A stretch of DNA of 50,311 nt from Methylobacter sp. (GCA_004299305.1 SCPZ01000123.1:1-50311); one strand, 5' to 3'. Positions 37,690-46,652 are shown, numbered from the stretch's first letter. The notes: generated by a model from the letters alone, not told the origin. Numbers and translations are program-made.

Positions 37690-38856
37690 ATGACAATTCC
37701 TTTCACCGGCAGTTACAGCCTGGACGATGTACAGATCCTGTTAAAACCGATGACGATGCCGGACACGCCTGTCCACATCAAAGAAGCCTTAATCCAATCA
37801 GGCAGCAAACATTACTCGCAAATGCTGACCCATGAATCCTTGCCGCCGGAGAGTTATTTGCAGCTGTTTTATCAGGCGATGGTGTTAAACCAGCAGCGCA
37901 TGGCCGAACATTTGCTAGTGTTGGCGGCGCGCATCTTTGCCACGCGTCCGCACGGCATCACCCTGGTTTCGCTGGCCCGAGCCGGGACGCCGGTCGGCGT
38001 GCTGCTCAAGCATCTGCTCAAACGCTATTTCAACATTGAGGCCAGCCATTATTCCATTTCGATACTGCGGGATGTCGGCATAGATCAAAATGCCTTGCGC
38101 ACTATTTTGCAAAACCATGCGCCGGAGTCGCTGGTTTTTGTAGACGGTTGGACAGGGAAGGGCGTTATTGCGCGACAGTTAACGACCAGCTTAGAGGATT
38201 TTGCGGCCAGCGATGGCGTGGCTATTCCTGGTGAGTTATATGTGTTGGCCGATTTATCAGGCAGCGCGGCGGTTGCCGCGAGCTCGGAAGATTATTTGAT
38301 ACCCTCGTGCATCCTGAATGCCACCGTATCGGGCCTGATTAGCCGCTCGGTTTACGATCCACAGACAGCCTCGCCAAGCGATTATCATGGTTGCGTTTAT
38401 TACCGGCAATTTGAGCAGCACGATTTATCTCGTTATTTTATCGACACAATGCTGGCCTGCGTTGAACTTGCGTGGCAGGAGCATCAGGGGGAGCATGGAA
38501 GCAATACGGTAAAATCCTCTCCAGCCGGAAAGAGAGCTCATGAGCTGAAACGTATAGGATTGGGGTTTGGAAGCGGCTCCCATGACCGGTTACAATTACA
38601 AGCCACTTCCCAGGCGCTATTGCGCTGGATAACCGAATGTTACGGCATTGGACAGCACAATTACGTTAAGCCCGGCATCGGCGAAGCGACGCGGGTTTTA
38701 TTGCGCCGCGAAGCGCGGGTATTGTTGTTACGGGATTTGGATGGCGAGGCTACCCGGCATTTGCGTTGGCTGGCCGAATCCCGCTCGATTCCGATAGATG
38801 TTTTTACCGAACTGCCGTATCGAGCGGTAGCGTTAATCAAAGAGATGCAATTATGA
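37690..38856 (+). CDS. Second Ter-module phosphoribosyltransferase-like protein
   Basis: A 388-residue protein with a divergent phosphoribosyltransferase fold: ITLVSLARAGTPVGVLLK recalls the start of the core, and LVFVDGWTGKGVIARQL is a variant PRPP loop, with DGWTGKG in place of DDxxxTG. The first 60 residues are a module-specific N-terminal extension, and the C-terminal part (about 285-388) is a separate domain with a basic surface (RRVLLRREARVL-like segment). It fits Pfam PRTase_3 of the Ter module. Its stop overlaps the lyase start by 4 bases (ATGA), a sign of translational coupling. Confidence 0.82.
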   Translation: MTIPFTGSYSLDDVQILLKPMTMPDTPVHIKEALIQSGSKHYSQMLTHESLPPESYLQLFYQAMVLNQQRMAEHLLVLAARIFATRPHGITLVSLARAGTPVGVLLKHLLKRYFNIEASHYSISILRDVGIDQNALRTILQNHAPESLVFVDGWTGKGVIARQLTTSLEDFAASDGVAIPGELYVLADLSGSAAVAASSEDYLIPSCILNATVSGLISRSVYDPQTASPSDYHGCVYYRQFEQHDLSRYFIDTMLACVELAWQEHQGEHGSNTVKSSPAGKRAHELKRIGLGFGSGSHDRLQLQATSQALLRWITECYGIGQHNYVKPGIGEATRVLLRREARVLLLRDLDGEATRHLRWLAESRSIPIDVFTELPYRAVALIKEMQL

Positions 38857-39788
38857 ACACATCGCCAAAAACTTTTTCACCTTGGTGTTTAGGTGCGTCA
38901 CTGTATATGCCGGCGCATCGCCTTGATCTTATGGATTGTGCCAATGGCGAAAAACTGCAACCCTTGCGTTCGATGATTTTTTGTACCGAAGATGCCGTAT
39001 CTCATACCGAAGTAGACAGCAGCCTGCGTCATCTAGGGCTTTGCTTGCAAGGCTTTAGAGGCACGCCGACCCGATTCCGTTTTATTCGCGCCAGGAATCC
39101 GGAAATCCTGGCGCGGCTGTTGGATTTGCCCGATATTGAAAAAATCGATGGCTTTGTGCTGCCGAAATTTAACCAAACTAATTTTCACGCTTATTTCGAT
39201 CAATTGCAGGGCACATCGTTTAAGGTCATGCCGACGCTGGAAACCAGGGATGTTTTTGATCTCGGCGCGATGCGTGAATTGCGTCAGGGTTTGTCCCAGG
39301 ACGCTATTTTTGCGCGCATACTCATGCTGCGGATCGGCGGCAACGACTTAATGAATCTTTTAGGCATCAGGCGGCCAAGGGCTATGACCCTGTATGAAAC
39401 ACCATTGGGTCATGTCATAGCGCAGCTGGTTACGGCGTTTAAGCCCTACGGGTTCACATTGGCGGCGCCGGTGTTCGAATATCTGGACGACATCCCCACC
39501 CTGCAAAAAGAAATCAGGCTGGATTTGGCGCATGGTTTGGTCGGCAAAACAGCCATCCATCCGATACAGGTGCCGGTCATTGAAGCGATGTACAGCGTCG
39601 ATACTGAAGATTATGAAATGGCGCTCAGATTGACTCAAAGTTCGTCGCCCGCCGTATTCAGGATGCACGGTGCGATGTGCGAAGTGGCGACGCATCAGCA
39701 ATGGGGGAATGATATTTTAGACAGGCGATTGCGTTACGGCGACAAACAACCACGCGCCTTGCCGGAGTATACTGAGCTGTTTATTTAA
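38853..39788 (+). CDS. TIM-barrel C-C bond lyase of the Ter module (CitE/HpcH-like)
   Basis: A 311-residue TIM-barrel of the HpcH/HpaI/CitE superfamily. Segments FIRARNPEIL, IDGFVLPKFNQ, VMPTLETRDVF, ILMLRIGGNDLMNLLGI and GKTAIHPIQVPVIEAMY follow the barrel, with Arg, Glu and Asn/Asp at the metal and substrate sites; GKTAIHPIQ is the CitE-type C-terminal signature. The Ter-linked family (Pfam C-C_Bond_Lyase) is expected to cleave or form a C-C bond on a keto acid CoA-like substrate. ATG 38853 overlaps the preceding stop. The substrate is unknown. Confidence 0.87.
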   Translation: MNTSPKTFSPWCLGASLYMPAHRLDLMDCANGEKLQPLRSMIFCTEDAVSHTEVDSSLRHLGLCLQGFRGTPTRFRFIRARNPEILARLLDLPDIEKIDGFVLPKFNQTNFHAYFDQLQGTSFKVMPTLETRDVFDLGAMRELRQGLSQDAIFARILMLRIGGNDLMNLLGIRRPRAMTLYETPLGHVIAQLVTAFKPYGFTLAAPVFEYLDDIPTLQKEIRLDLAHGLVGKTAIHPIQVPVIEAMYSVDTEDYEMALRLTQSSSPAVFRMHGAMCEVATHQQWGNDILDRRLRYGDKQPRALPEYTELFI

Positions 39789-39896
39789 TACTGCAAGATA
39801 CAGGAAATTCTCACCACAAAGAACAGGAAGCTTTAACCCGAAAAAATAAGCCGTAAGAAAAAATCACAACACCCCAATTAACATCAGGAGAACACC

Positions 39897-40349
39897 ATGA
39901 GTTTCGATAATTTTCTAAGTCAATTAAAAAGCAAAGCCGGCGAGTTAAAAACAGAAGCCTTAAAATTCAAAAACAAGGAGTTTTTGAATGCCGCAATGGC
40001 AGGGTCGGCATTGGTCGCGATGGCCGATGGCAGCGTCAGTTCCGAAGAAAAACAGAAAATGGTTAAATTCATCGAAAGCCATGATGCGCTGTCGATTTTT
40101 ACCACCAGCGACGTGATCAAGGCCTTCCAGGATTTCGTAGGCCAGCTTGAATTCGATAAGGACATAGGCGAAGCCAAAGCTTACGAAGCATTGGGCAAAA
40201 TGAAGTCAAATGCCCAGGCCTCGCGCCTGTTGATTCGGATGATTATCGGCATTGCCTCTTCGGACGGGAATTTTGATGATGCCGAAAAAAATGTGGCCGT
40301 TAAAATAGCCAAGGAATTGGGGATTGATCCTGCGGAATTTGAATTGTAA
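39897..40349 (+). CDS. terB: TerB-family tellurite resistance protein
   Basis: A 150-residue all-helical TerB domain with the metal-binding acidic segments ALVAMADGSVSSEEKQKM and IGIASSDGNFDDAEKNVAVK, the two repeats typical of TerB. It is cytoplasmic and in other systems bridges TerC at the membrane with TerD proteins. No terC is in the window, so the membrane partner, if any, is encoded elsewhere. AGGAG near 39886-39890 precedes the start. Last gene of the Ter locus. Confidence 0.93.
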   Translation: MSFDNFLSQLKSKAGELKTEALKFKNKEFLNAAMAGSALVAMADGSVSSEEKQKMVKFIESHDALSIFTTSDVIKAFQDFVGQLEFDKDIGEAKAYEALGKMKSNAQASRLLIRMIIGIASSDGNFDDAEKNVAVKIAKELGIDPAEFEL

Positions 40350-40396
40350 GGCATTTCGGGGGCTGACAGCGAGAACCGGCGTTTCCGGCTTGCCGC

Positions 40397-40473
40397 TGTT
40401 CAGAACGTTGCAAGTTAGACCTTCCAGGTTTAAAAACATGGAAGGTCTGCATATAGGTATGTTTTTCGCCTAA
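40397..40473 (-). repeat. Palindromic element, right copy of an inverted pair
   Basis: The reverse complement of this 77-bp stretch aligns with 37492-37569 over its whole length, with only scattered changes. The core palindrome is at 40417-40448. It lies between TerB and the HicB-like gene. Confidence 0.85.
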
Positions 40474-40481
40474 CGCTTGAC

Positions 40482-40685
40482 TTGTTGTTTATAAGAGCAG
40501 TCAAATTTACATCATGGCAAGATGACACATTCTTTATTGGTTTCCTTAATGAATACCCTGATTGCCTGACTCAAGGCATAACCAAAGAAGAGCTTATCGA
40601 AAACTTGAAAGATTTATTAATCGATATTGAATCCGGTCAAGCGCCTTACATCCGTAAAGGCATAGATTACATCGTACCGTATTAG
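40482..40685 (+). CDS. HicB-like antitoxin, orphan
   Basis: A 67-residue protein with the partial RNase-H-like HicB fold: FIGFLNEYPDCLTQGITKEELIENL followed by LLIDIESGQAPYIRKG is the family pattern. No DNA-binding C-terminus is present, so it is the short form. The start is TTG 40482, without a clear ribosome site. HicB is normally next to the mRNA-cleaving toxin HicA, yet no HicA-like frame lies on either side. A REP sequence begins 21 bases after the stop, so the toxin gene may have been lost there. Confidence 0.72.
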   Translation: MLFIRAVKFTSWQDDTFFIGFLNEYPDCLTQGITKEELIENLKDLLIDIESGQAPYIRKGIDYIVPY

Positions 40686-40706
40686 AGAAAAAATCAATTT
40701 GATTAA

Positions 40707-40779
40707 CCGGAGTGAGTGCAAGCTTCGCCCCTAAAGCGCCTACTTTTGGTGCTTGCAACGCAGGCGAAGCCTGCACTCC
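40707..40779 (+). repeat. REP element, left flank of the transposase
   Basis: An imperfect palindrome with ends GGAGTG...GCACTCC and core AAAGCGCCTACTTTTGGTGC. The same element occurs reversed at 41338-41404 and directly at 50235-50300. Confidence 0.9.
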
Positions 40780-40802
40780 TGAAGCACCTCAATGGGCTGA
40801 CC

Positions 40803-41336
40803 ATGTTAAAACGTTATCAACATCGTCCCGCACATCTTTTGCTAGATAAAACCAGTTACTTTATAACCGGCAGCATTTACCAAAAACGTGAATTATTAAA
40901 CGATCAACTAAAAGTGCAGTTAATCGCCTTATTGAAACAAGTGTATGCAGAGTTTTGCTGGGCGTTGGAACATTGGGTGGTGCTGAATAATCACTATCAT
41001 CTGATAGCATTCAGTCATAAAGGAGCGGATTTACCGAAAATCATAGCGCGTGTGCATTATCAATCGGGGCAGTTGGTCAGAAAAGCCCATCCCTCTGATT
41101 TGCCTGTGTGGTGGAATTACTGGGATTATTGTCCGCGCGATGAAAAAGATTATTACATTCGTCTTAACTATTTGTTAAACAATCCGGTAAAACATGGCTA
41201 TACCAAAAACTTGGCTGATTATCCCTATTCCAGTTTTCATCAGTATATAGAAAAAGTTGGCAGGGAAAATCTGCGTCGTCAATTTAGCAACAACAAGAAA
41301 TACCAATCCTTAATTTTGAGCGAAGATGATTTTTAA
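40803..41336 (+). CDS. REP-associated tyrosine transposase (RAYT)
   Basis: Y1 HUH-type transposase of 177 residues, the normal size for this group. The HUH motif is His64-x-His66 in VLNNHYHLIAF, and the catalytic Tyr is in EKDYYIRLNYLLNNPVKHGY. The opening RPAHLLLDKTSYFITGSIY is typical. I choose ATG 40803 because the domain starts there and the longer frame would run through the REP. RAYTs are single-copy, vertically kept genes that recognise REPs and probably disperse them; this one lies between two inverted REPs. Confidence 0.9.
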   Translation: MLKRYQHRPAHLLLDKTSYFITGSIYQKRELLNDQLKVQLIALLKQVYAEFCWALEHWVVLNNHYHLIAFSHKGADLPKIIARVHYQSGQLVRKAHPSDLPVWWNYWDYCPRDEKDYYIRLNYLLNNPVKHGYTKNLADYPYSSFHQYIEKVGRENLRRQFSNNKKYQSLILSEDDF

Positions 41337-41337
41337 A

Positions 41338-41404
41338 CCGGAGTGCAGGCTTCGCCTGCCTTGCAAGCACCAAAAGTAGGCGCTTTAGGCGAAGCTTGCA
41401 CTCC
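41338..41404 (-). repeat. REP element, right flank of the transposase
   Basis: Nearly the reverse complement of 40707-40779, starting next to the transposase stop codon. Together they give the usual REP-RAYT-REP layout. Confidence 0.9.
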
Positions 41405-41666
41405 AAAGCCGCTCTTATGTCCTTGCGTTCTGGATTCCATCCGCCGTTAGAGCATGAAGCGAGTCTCTGTCGGAATGACGATGATACAATTAAGACAGCG
41501 CATCGTTTGCGATTGATATATTTTATTGCGTTCAGCACGTCGTGCTGGTTCCAAATCTCCAGATTGGGAACCCAGAAGGCGAAGCGCTGGCTTCGTGAAA
41601 TGGGAAGCTAGAGCTTCTGTAACTGAATTCCCAAGCTTGAGCTTGGGAGCTAGTGAATGAAATTTT

Positions 41667-42644
41667 ATGTCAGAAGAAAAGCGTAGATTCTTAGATTTGA
41701 TTGGAAATAATGACTATGGTGTTTTAAGAGCACAGTGGTCGGCTAGTTATACCTATTTGAAAAAATATCCCGATGTATTATGGTATCGTGGTGATCAAAT
41801 ATTTCATTACACAGACCTACTGGGCTTAATCGGAATCTTATCTAATAGGGGGTTCTGGTTATCTGATGCACGCTATTTAAATGATGCTGAAGAATTGCAT
41901 AATGGAGCAAATTTAACAGTAGAACTGATACAGAGGCTTCTGGTAAAAAAATGCTATGCTTCGTTTAAAGAAGTTCTGGAAGGAACTCTAGAAAAACTTA
42001 ATAAGACTTCATTCGATCATCACTATATATGCTCGTTTTCGATGGTTGCAGATACATTGGAGCATTGGAGAGCATACGCAATGAATGGAAGTGGAATATG
42101 TATAGGTTTCGACCTAAAGAACAAAACCGAATATCCACATTTTCGACTTGGTCCAAATTACTTTACCCAAAAAGTAATCTATGAGGACAATATTAAAATT
42201 TGGATACTGCTTTCAGTAATTCATAGATACAGGCATGAATTTACACAAGATCTGAAAGACCATTCTATAGACTTTAGAGATGACTATATCAATTCTATGG
42301 CTAGTTCCTTGTCATCAGTTTTTGTTAATTTCAAAAATAAGGCATTTCATACTGAACAAGAAGTGCGTCTTGTTGACTCATCAAGCAAAATCGATTTTTA
42401 CAATAAAAAATATCATAGAGTTTCAAATGGAATGATTGTTCCTTATGTATGTACTTATGATACAAAGTTGAAAAAGACATCTGGAGAAGAACTAAATCCA
42501 GACAATCTACCAATAAGTAAAATTATAGTAGGTCCAATAGCCAGTCAGGAATCAACTATTAATAGTATTAAGGATTTTATCTCTGATCTTGGTTTCGATA
42601 GTGAAATAGAGGTAGTGAAGTCCAACATTCCATACAGGGGATAG
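41667..42644 (+). CDS. DUF2971 protein
   Basis: A 325-residue protein with the DUF2971 pattern: FHYTDLLGLIGILSNRGFWLSDARYLNDAEE near the start (quoted in part: GFWLSDARYLNDAEE), ICSFSMVADTLEHWRAYA, GICIGFDLKN and a conserved KNKAFHTEQEVRLV further on. The family is common in accessory and defence-like regions, with no settled activity. It is visibly richer in A and T than the genes on both sides, which points to recent transfer. The 262 bases before it hold no gene, only short hairpins such as CCAAGCTTGAGCTTGGG. Confidence 0.8.
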   Translation: MSEEKRRFLDLIGNNDYGVLRAQWSASYTYLKKYPDVLWYRGDQIFHYTDLLGLIGILSNRGFWLSDARYLNDAEELHNGANLTVELIQRLLVKKCYASFKEVLEGTLEKLNKTSFDHHYICSFSMVADTLEHWRAYAMNGSGICIGFDLKNKTEYPHFRLGPNYFTQKVIYEDNIKIWILLSVIHRYRHEFTQDLKDHSIDFRDDYINSMASSLSSVFVNFKNKAFHTEQEVRLVDSSSKIDFYNKKYHRVSNGMIVPYVCTYDTKLKKTSGEELNPDNLPISKIIVGPIASQESTINSIKDFISDLGFDSEIEVVKSNIPYRG

Positions 42645-42864
42645 GTGGGCAACACAATTGTTTCGGCTCAAACTTGGACTTTTGCGAATACCAGAGTGTG
42701 AGAAGTACGACTATCTACTTGTGGTAATTAACCACGCCGTGGTTGAACCATTGATGATTAAGAAAGTTTCCGGCCTTTTTTCATTAAGGTTATTTTTGGT
42801 TATGGCAAACATTACATCAGTTATTAGTAGAAAATTTAACATTCCTAACCAAACCCACTAACCC

Positions 42865-45800
42865 ATGCTCCCCACCCTAGTCCGCTTCTCCATCCGTTTC
42901 TACGGCATCGTCATCGCGCTTGCAGTATTGATCCTGCTCTATGGCAGTTACCGCTTCGCCACCGCAGGCCTGGATATTTTTCCTGAATTCTCCCCTAAGC
43001 AGGTGATCATTCAAACCGAATCGCCCGGCCTGTCTTCGGAACAGGTTGAGGTATTGGTCACCCAGCAAATCGAAACGGCGGTCAGCGGCTTGATCGGCAT
43101 GAAGTCGGTGCGCTCCGAATCGATTCAGGGGCTGTCGATTATTATCGCGACCTTTGTCGAAAACAGCGATGTATACCGCAACCGCCAGCTGATCAGCGAA
43201 CGGCTGACTACACTGGCGGGACAACTGCCGCAGGGCATTACGCCGGTTGCGATACCGCTGTCTTCGTCTTCGGCGACGGTTTTAACTATCGGTTTAAACA
43301 AGGACGACCAAACCGATTTGATGGCTCTGCGCAGTCTGGTCGACTGGACGATAGTGCCGCGCTTGAAGGCTGTTCCGGGGGTTGCCGATGTCAATGTGTT
43401 CGGCGGGGACATTCAGCAATTGCAAATCCAGGTCGATCCGCTGCAATTGCATCGCTTTAACCTGACGCTGGAAGACATTATCCAGGCCGCGTCACAGGCC
43501 GGAAATATCCAGGGTGGCGGTTTTATCGAAAACAATAATCAGCGTTTTACGTTGCAGATGACCGGGCAACCCGCCACGCCGGAACAATTCGGCAAGATTA
43601 TCGTCAAGCGTGAGCAGGGGCGCAATGTGACGCTGGGCGAAGCAGCGACGATTGAATACGCTCCTGAGCCGCCGATCGGTGCGGCGCAAATTATGGGCAA
43701 GCCCGGCATCGTGATGATGGTGATCGGCCAATACGGAGCCAATACCTTGTCGGTGTCCCGGCAGGTCGAGCAAACCTTAAAAGAGTTCGAGCCTATTTTC
43801 ACCAAACAGTCTATTAACTTTTACTCGCACCTGTTCCGCCCTGCCGATTATATCGAACGCTCGCTGAGCAATTTGTCCGGGCATTTGCTGATCGGCGGCT
43901 TGTTCGTGTTGATTATCCTGTACCTGTTTTTGTTTAATTTCCGCACCGCGTTTATTTCCGCGTTGGCTATTCCGGTGTCGTTGATCGGCGCGGTCATTGT
44001 GCTGCTGGAAAGCGGGGTTAACCTGAATATCATGGTGCTTGGGGGGCTCGCTATCGCGCTGGGCGAGGTGGTTGACGATGCTATTATCGATACCGAAAAT
44101 ATTTTCCGGCGCTTGCGCGAGAATCGTTTGCTAGCCAAGCCGCTGCCGATTGCCGATGTGGTTTATAGCGCATCGCTGGAAGTGCGCAGCTCGGTGGTTT
44201 ACGCCAGTTTTATCGTCGCGCTGGTGTTTGTGCCGTTGTTGACCTTGAACGGTGTGGCCGGGCGCTTGTTTGCGCCGCTGGGCTATTCGTACATTCTGGC
44301 GATTTTAATGTCGCTGCTGGTCGCGCTGACCTTAACACCGGCGTTGTGTTACATGTTGCTTGGAAACACCGACCTCGCCAATGACGATCCGCCGCTGATC
44401 AGGCGTATCAAACCGTTGTACAAGGATTTGTTGGGTAAGGTTTCCAGGCATTTCAAGCCGGTGCTTATCGGCAGCATTATCGTTTGCTTGTCAGGCTTGT
44501 CGGCTTTTTTTAGTCTCGACAGCAAATTCTTGCCCGAATTGCGCGAAGGCCATTATATCGTCCACACCACCAGCATTCCCGGCACGGCGTTGCAGGAGTC
44601 GATACGAATCGGCAGCAAGCTGACCGAGCAGTTTATGACGATTCCCGGCATCCAATCGGTATCGCAATGGGCGGGCAGGGCGGAGCGGGGCGCCGATACT
44701 TACGGCAGTCATTACAGCGAGTATGAAGTGAGGCTTGAGCCGATGTCGGGTTCGGAGCAGCAGGAGATACTGGACAAACTAAGGGAGATTTTGAAGGATT
44801 TTCCTGGTATTTTATTCGAAGCCAACACCTTCTTGACCGAGCGGGTCGATGAAACCATTTCCGGTTACACCTCGCCGGTAGTGGTCAATATTTACGGCAA
44901 CGACCTGAATCAATTGGATGCCAAAGCCCAGGTAGTCGCCGATATTATGCGCGACATAGACGGCGCAACCGATGTGCAATTGCGCTCGCCGCCCGGTACG
45001 CCGTTGCTGCAAATCAACCTGAATCTCGACCAGCTCGGCTTTTGGGGCGTCATGCCTGCCCAGGTTGTCGATACCTTGCAGGCGGCTTACGAAACCCGCG
45101 TGGTCGGCAAAAACATCCAGGGCAATAAAATCTATAACGTCGCAGTGACCTTGACGCCGGAATTAAGGGCGCAACCCGAATCGATAGCCAAGCTGCCTAT
45201 CAGGACGCTAGACGGCACGATGATCTCGCTGGACCAGGTCGCGGAAATCAGGCATTCGGCCAGCCGCTACAACATCCTGCATCAAGGTTCGCAACGGCGG
45301 CAAACCGTGACCGGTAATGTGCTTGACCGGGATTTGGATGATTTTATTGCGGAGCTTAGAGAACGGGTATTAAAAGAGATTCCGTTCTCGGCGGATATTT
45401 ATCCCGAATTCACCGGCGCGGCGATTGAGCAGGCGCAGGCGCGAAAAGAGTTAATCCTGCATTCATTGCTGGCCGGAGCCGGAGTGCTGATTTTTATTTA
45501 TATCGCCATCGGCAGTATCCGCCATGTGTTGTTGACCCTTGCCAACCTGCCGTTTGCGTTGATCGGCGGGGTTGCCGCTGTGGTGCTGACCGGGGCTACT
45601 TTGTCGGTCGGTTCGGTCGTGGGTTTTGTGACACTGTTCGGCATCACCGTGCGCAACAGCATCATGCTGTTGTCGCACTATCGTTATTTGGTTGAAGTCG
45701 AAGGCAAGAGTTGGAACCTGGACACCGCCGTGCTGGGTGCTCAGGAGCGTTTGCCGTCTATCCTGATGACGGCGCTGGTCACCGCGCTGGCGATGTTCCC

Positions 45801-45963
45801 TATCGCGTTCAACAGCGATAATCCGGGACGCGAGATCATGGGGCCGATGGCGGCTATCATCATCGGCGGTCTGGCTTCTTCGACATTGCTGAACTTGTTA
45901 TTGCTGCCCGCTATTTTGCTGCGTTATGGAAAATTTAACAGCCAAACTGAAACCGATAGCTAA
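42865..45963 (+). CDS. RND heavy-metal efflux transporter, CzcA/CusA type
   Basis: Inner-membrane proton antiporter of 1032 residues with the RND plan: an N-terminal helix, two large periplasmic loops, and two sets of six membrane helices. The membrane segment GEVVDDAIIDTENIFRRL (about 399-416) carries the acidic proton-relay residues in TM4 of the HME subgroup that exports metal cations. SIPGTALQESI and EFSPKQVIIQTESPGLS are also typical of the HME group. Substrate choice cannot be read with confidence. The membrane-fusion protein and outer-membrane channel genes that normally accompany it are not in the window. It overlaps the next gene by 38 bases. Confidence 0.93.
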   Translation: MLPTLVRFSIRFYGIVIALAVLILLYGSYRFATAGLDIFPEFSPKQVIIQTESPGLSSEQVEVLVTQQIETAVSGLIGMKSVRSESIQGLSIIIATFVENSDVYRNRQLISERLTTLAGQLPQGITPVAIPLSSSSATVLTIGLNKDDQTDLMALRSLVDWTIVPRLKAVPGVADVNVFGGDIQQLQIQVDPLQLHRFNLTLEDIIQAASQAGNIQGGGFIENNNQRFTLQMTGQPATPEQFGKIIVKREQGRNVTLGEAATIEYAPEPPIGAAQIMGKPGIVMMVIGQYGANTLSVSRQVEQTLKEFEPIFTKQSINFYSHLFRPADYIERSLSNLSGHLLIGGLFVLIILYLFLFNFRTAFISALAIPVSLIGAVIVLLESGVNLNIMVLGGLAIALGEVVDDAIIDTENIFRRLRENRLLAKPLPIADVVYSASLEVRSSVVYASFIVALVFVPLLTLNGVAGRLFAPLGYSYILAILMSLLVALTLTPALCYMLLGNTDLANDDPPLIRRIKPLYKDLLGKVSRHFKPVLIGSIIVCLSGLSAFFSLDSKFLPELREGHYIVHTTSIPGTALQESIRIGSKLTEQFMTIPGIQSVSQWAGRAERGADTYGSHYSEYEVRLEPMSGSEQQEILDKLREILKDFPGILFEANTFLTERVDETISGYTSPVVVNIYGNDLNQLDAKAQVVADIMRDIDGATDVQLRSPPGTPLLQINLNLDQLGFWGVMPAQVVDTLQAAYETRVVGKNIQGNKIYNVAVTLTPELRAQPESIAKLPIRTLDGTMISLDQVAEIRHSASRYNILHQGSQRRQTVTGNVLDRDLDDFIAELRERVLKEIPFSADIYPEFTGAAIEQAQARKELILHSLLAGAGVLIFIYIAIGSIRHVLLTLANLPFALIGGVAAVVLTGATLSVGSVVGFVTLFGITVRNSIMLLSHYRYLVEVEGKSWNLDTAVLGAQERLPSILMTALVTALAMFPIAFNSDNPGREIMGPMAAIIIGGLASSTLLNLLLLPAILLRYGKFNSQTETDS

Positions 45964-46627
45964 AGACTCGGAAGCGATTATTCTGCTGCATGGGCTGGCA
46001 AGAACCAGCCGCAGCATGAATAAGGCGGCCAAGCTGTTGGCGGCTTACGGCTATAAAATTATCAATGTGGATTACCCTTCGCGTAGCGCAGACATCGGTT
46101 CCTTGGCGCAAACATACATCGCTCAGGCGTTAAAACAATGCGGCACGGAAGATATTAGAAAAATCCATTTCCTGACGCATTCGATGGGCGGTATTTTGTT
46201 GCGCGATTATCTGGCTAGCCAAAGCATCGATAAACTGGGTCGGGTAGTGATGCTGGCACCGCCCAATCAAGGCAGCGAAGTCGTGGATAAACTGGGCGGC
46301 TGGCGGCTGTTTTACACTTTAAACGGCCCAGCCGGATTGCAATTGGGTACTGACAGTAATAGCGTGCCGAATCAGCTGGGGCCGGTGAATTTTCCGCTTG
46401 GGGTTATCGCCGGTAATAAAACCGTCAATCCTTTGCTGTCGAGGTTGATCCCAGATGTCAACGACGGTAAGGTGTCGGTAAGCAGGACTCAAGTCGATGG
46501 CATGAAAGACTTTATCGTGATGCCGTATTCGCATGTCTTCATCATGCGGCGGCAAGCTGTTATAGAACAGGCGCTACATTTTATTCAGCAGGGTTGTTTT
46601 TATTCTCCTCTTTGCAACTGCTCCTGA
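45926..46627 (+). CDS. Alpha/beta-hydrolase, lipase/PGAP1-like
   Basis: A 233-residue hydrolase with oxyanion segment IILLHGLARTSRSM and nucleophile elbow FLTHSMGGILLRDYL (Ser86). The catalytic Asp may be in VNDGKVSV and the His in YSHVFIMR. No signal peptide is seen. It resembles the putative lipases and esterases that are common in gammaproteobacteria; the natural ester is unknown. The start lies inside the RND gene, 38 bases before its stop, so the two are probably translated together, which is an unexpected partnership. Confidence 0.85.
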   Translation: MENLTAKLKPIAKDSEAIILLHGLARTSRSMNKAAKLLAAYGYKIINVDYPSRSADIGSLAQTYIAQALKQCGTEDIRKIHFLTHSMGGILLRDYLASQSIDKLGRVVMLAPPNQGSEVVDKLGGWRLFYTLNGPAGLQLGTDSNSVPNQLGPVNFPLGVIAGNKTVNPLLSRLIPDVNDGKVSVSRTQVDGMKDFIVMPYSHVFIMRRQAVIEQALHFIQQGCFYSPLCNCS

Positions 46628-46652
46628 GTGGTTATAGGGGGCAAAAGCAACC

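Noticed and set aside
40716-40802. Upstream extension of the transposase
   Set aside because: This part translates the REP palindrome itself; the RAYT domain begins at ATG 40803.
42658-42861. 67-codon frame between the DUF2971 gene and the RND pump
   Set aside because: TTG start, no ribosome site, no recognisable motif, and it fills an intergenic gap by chance-like composition.
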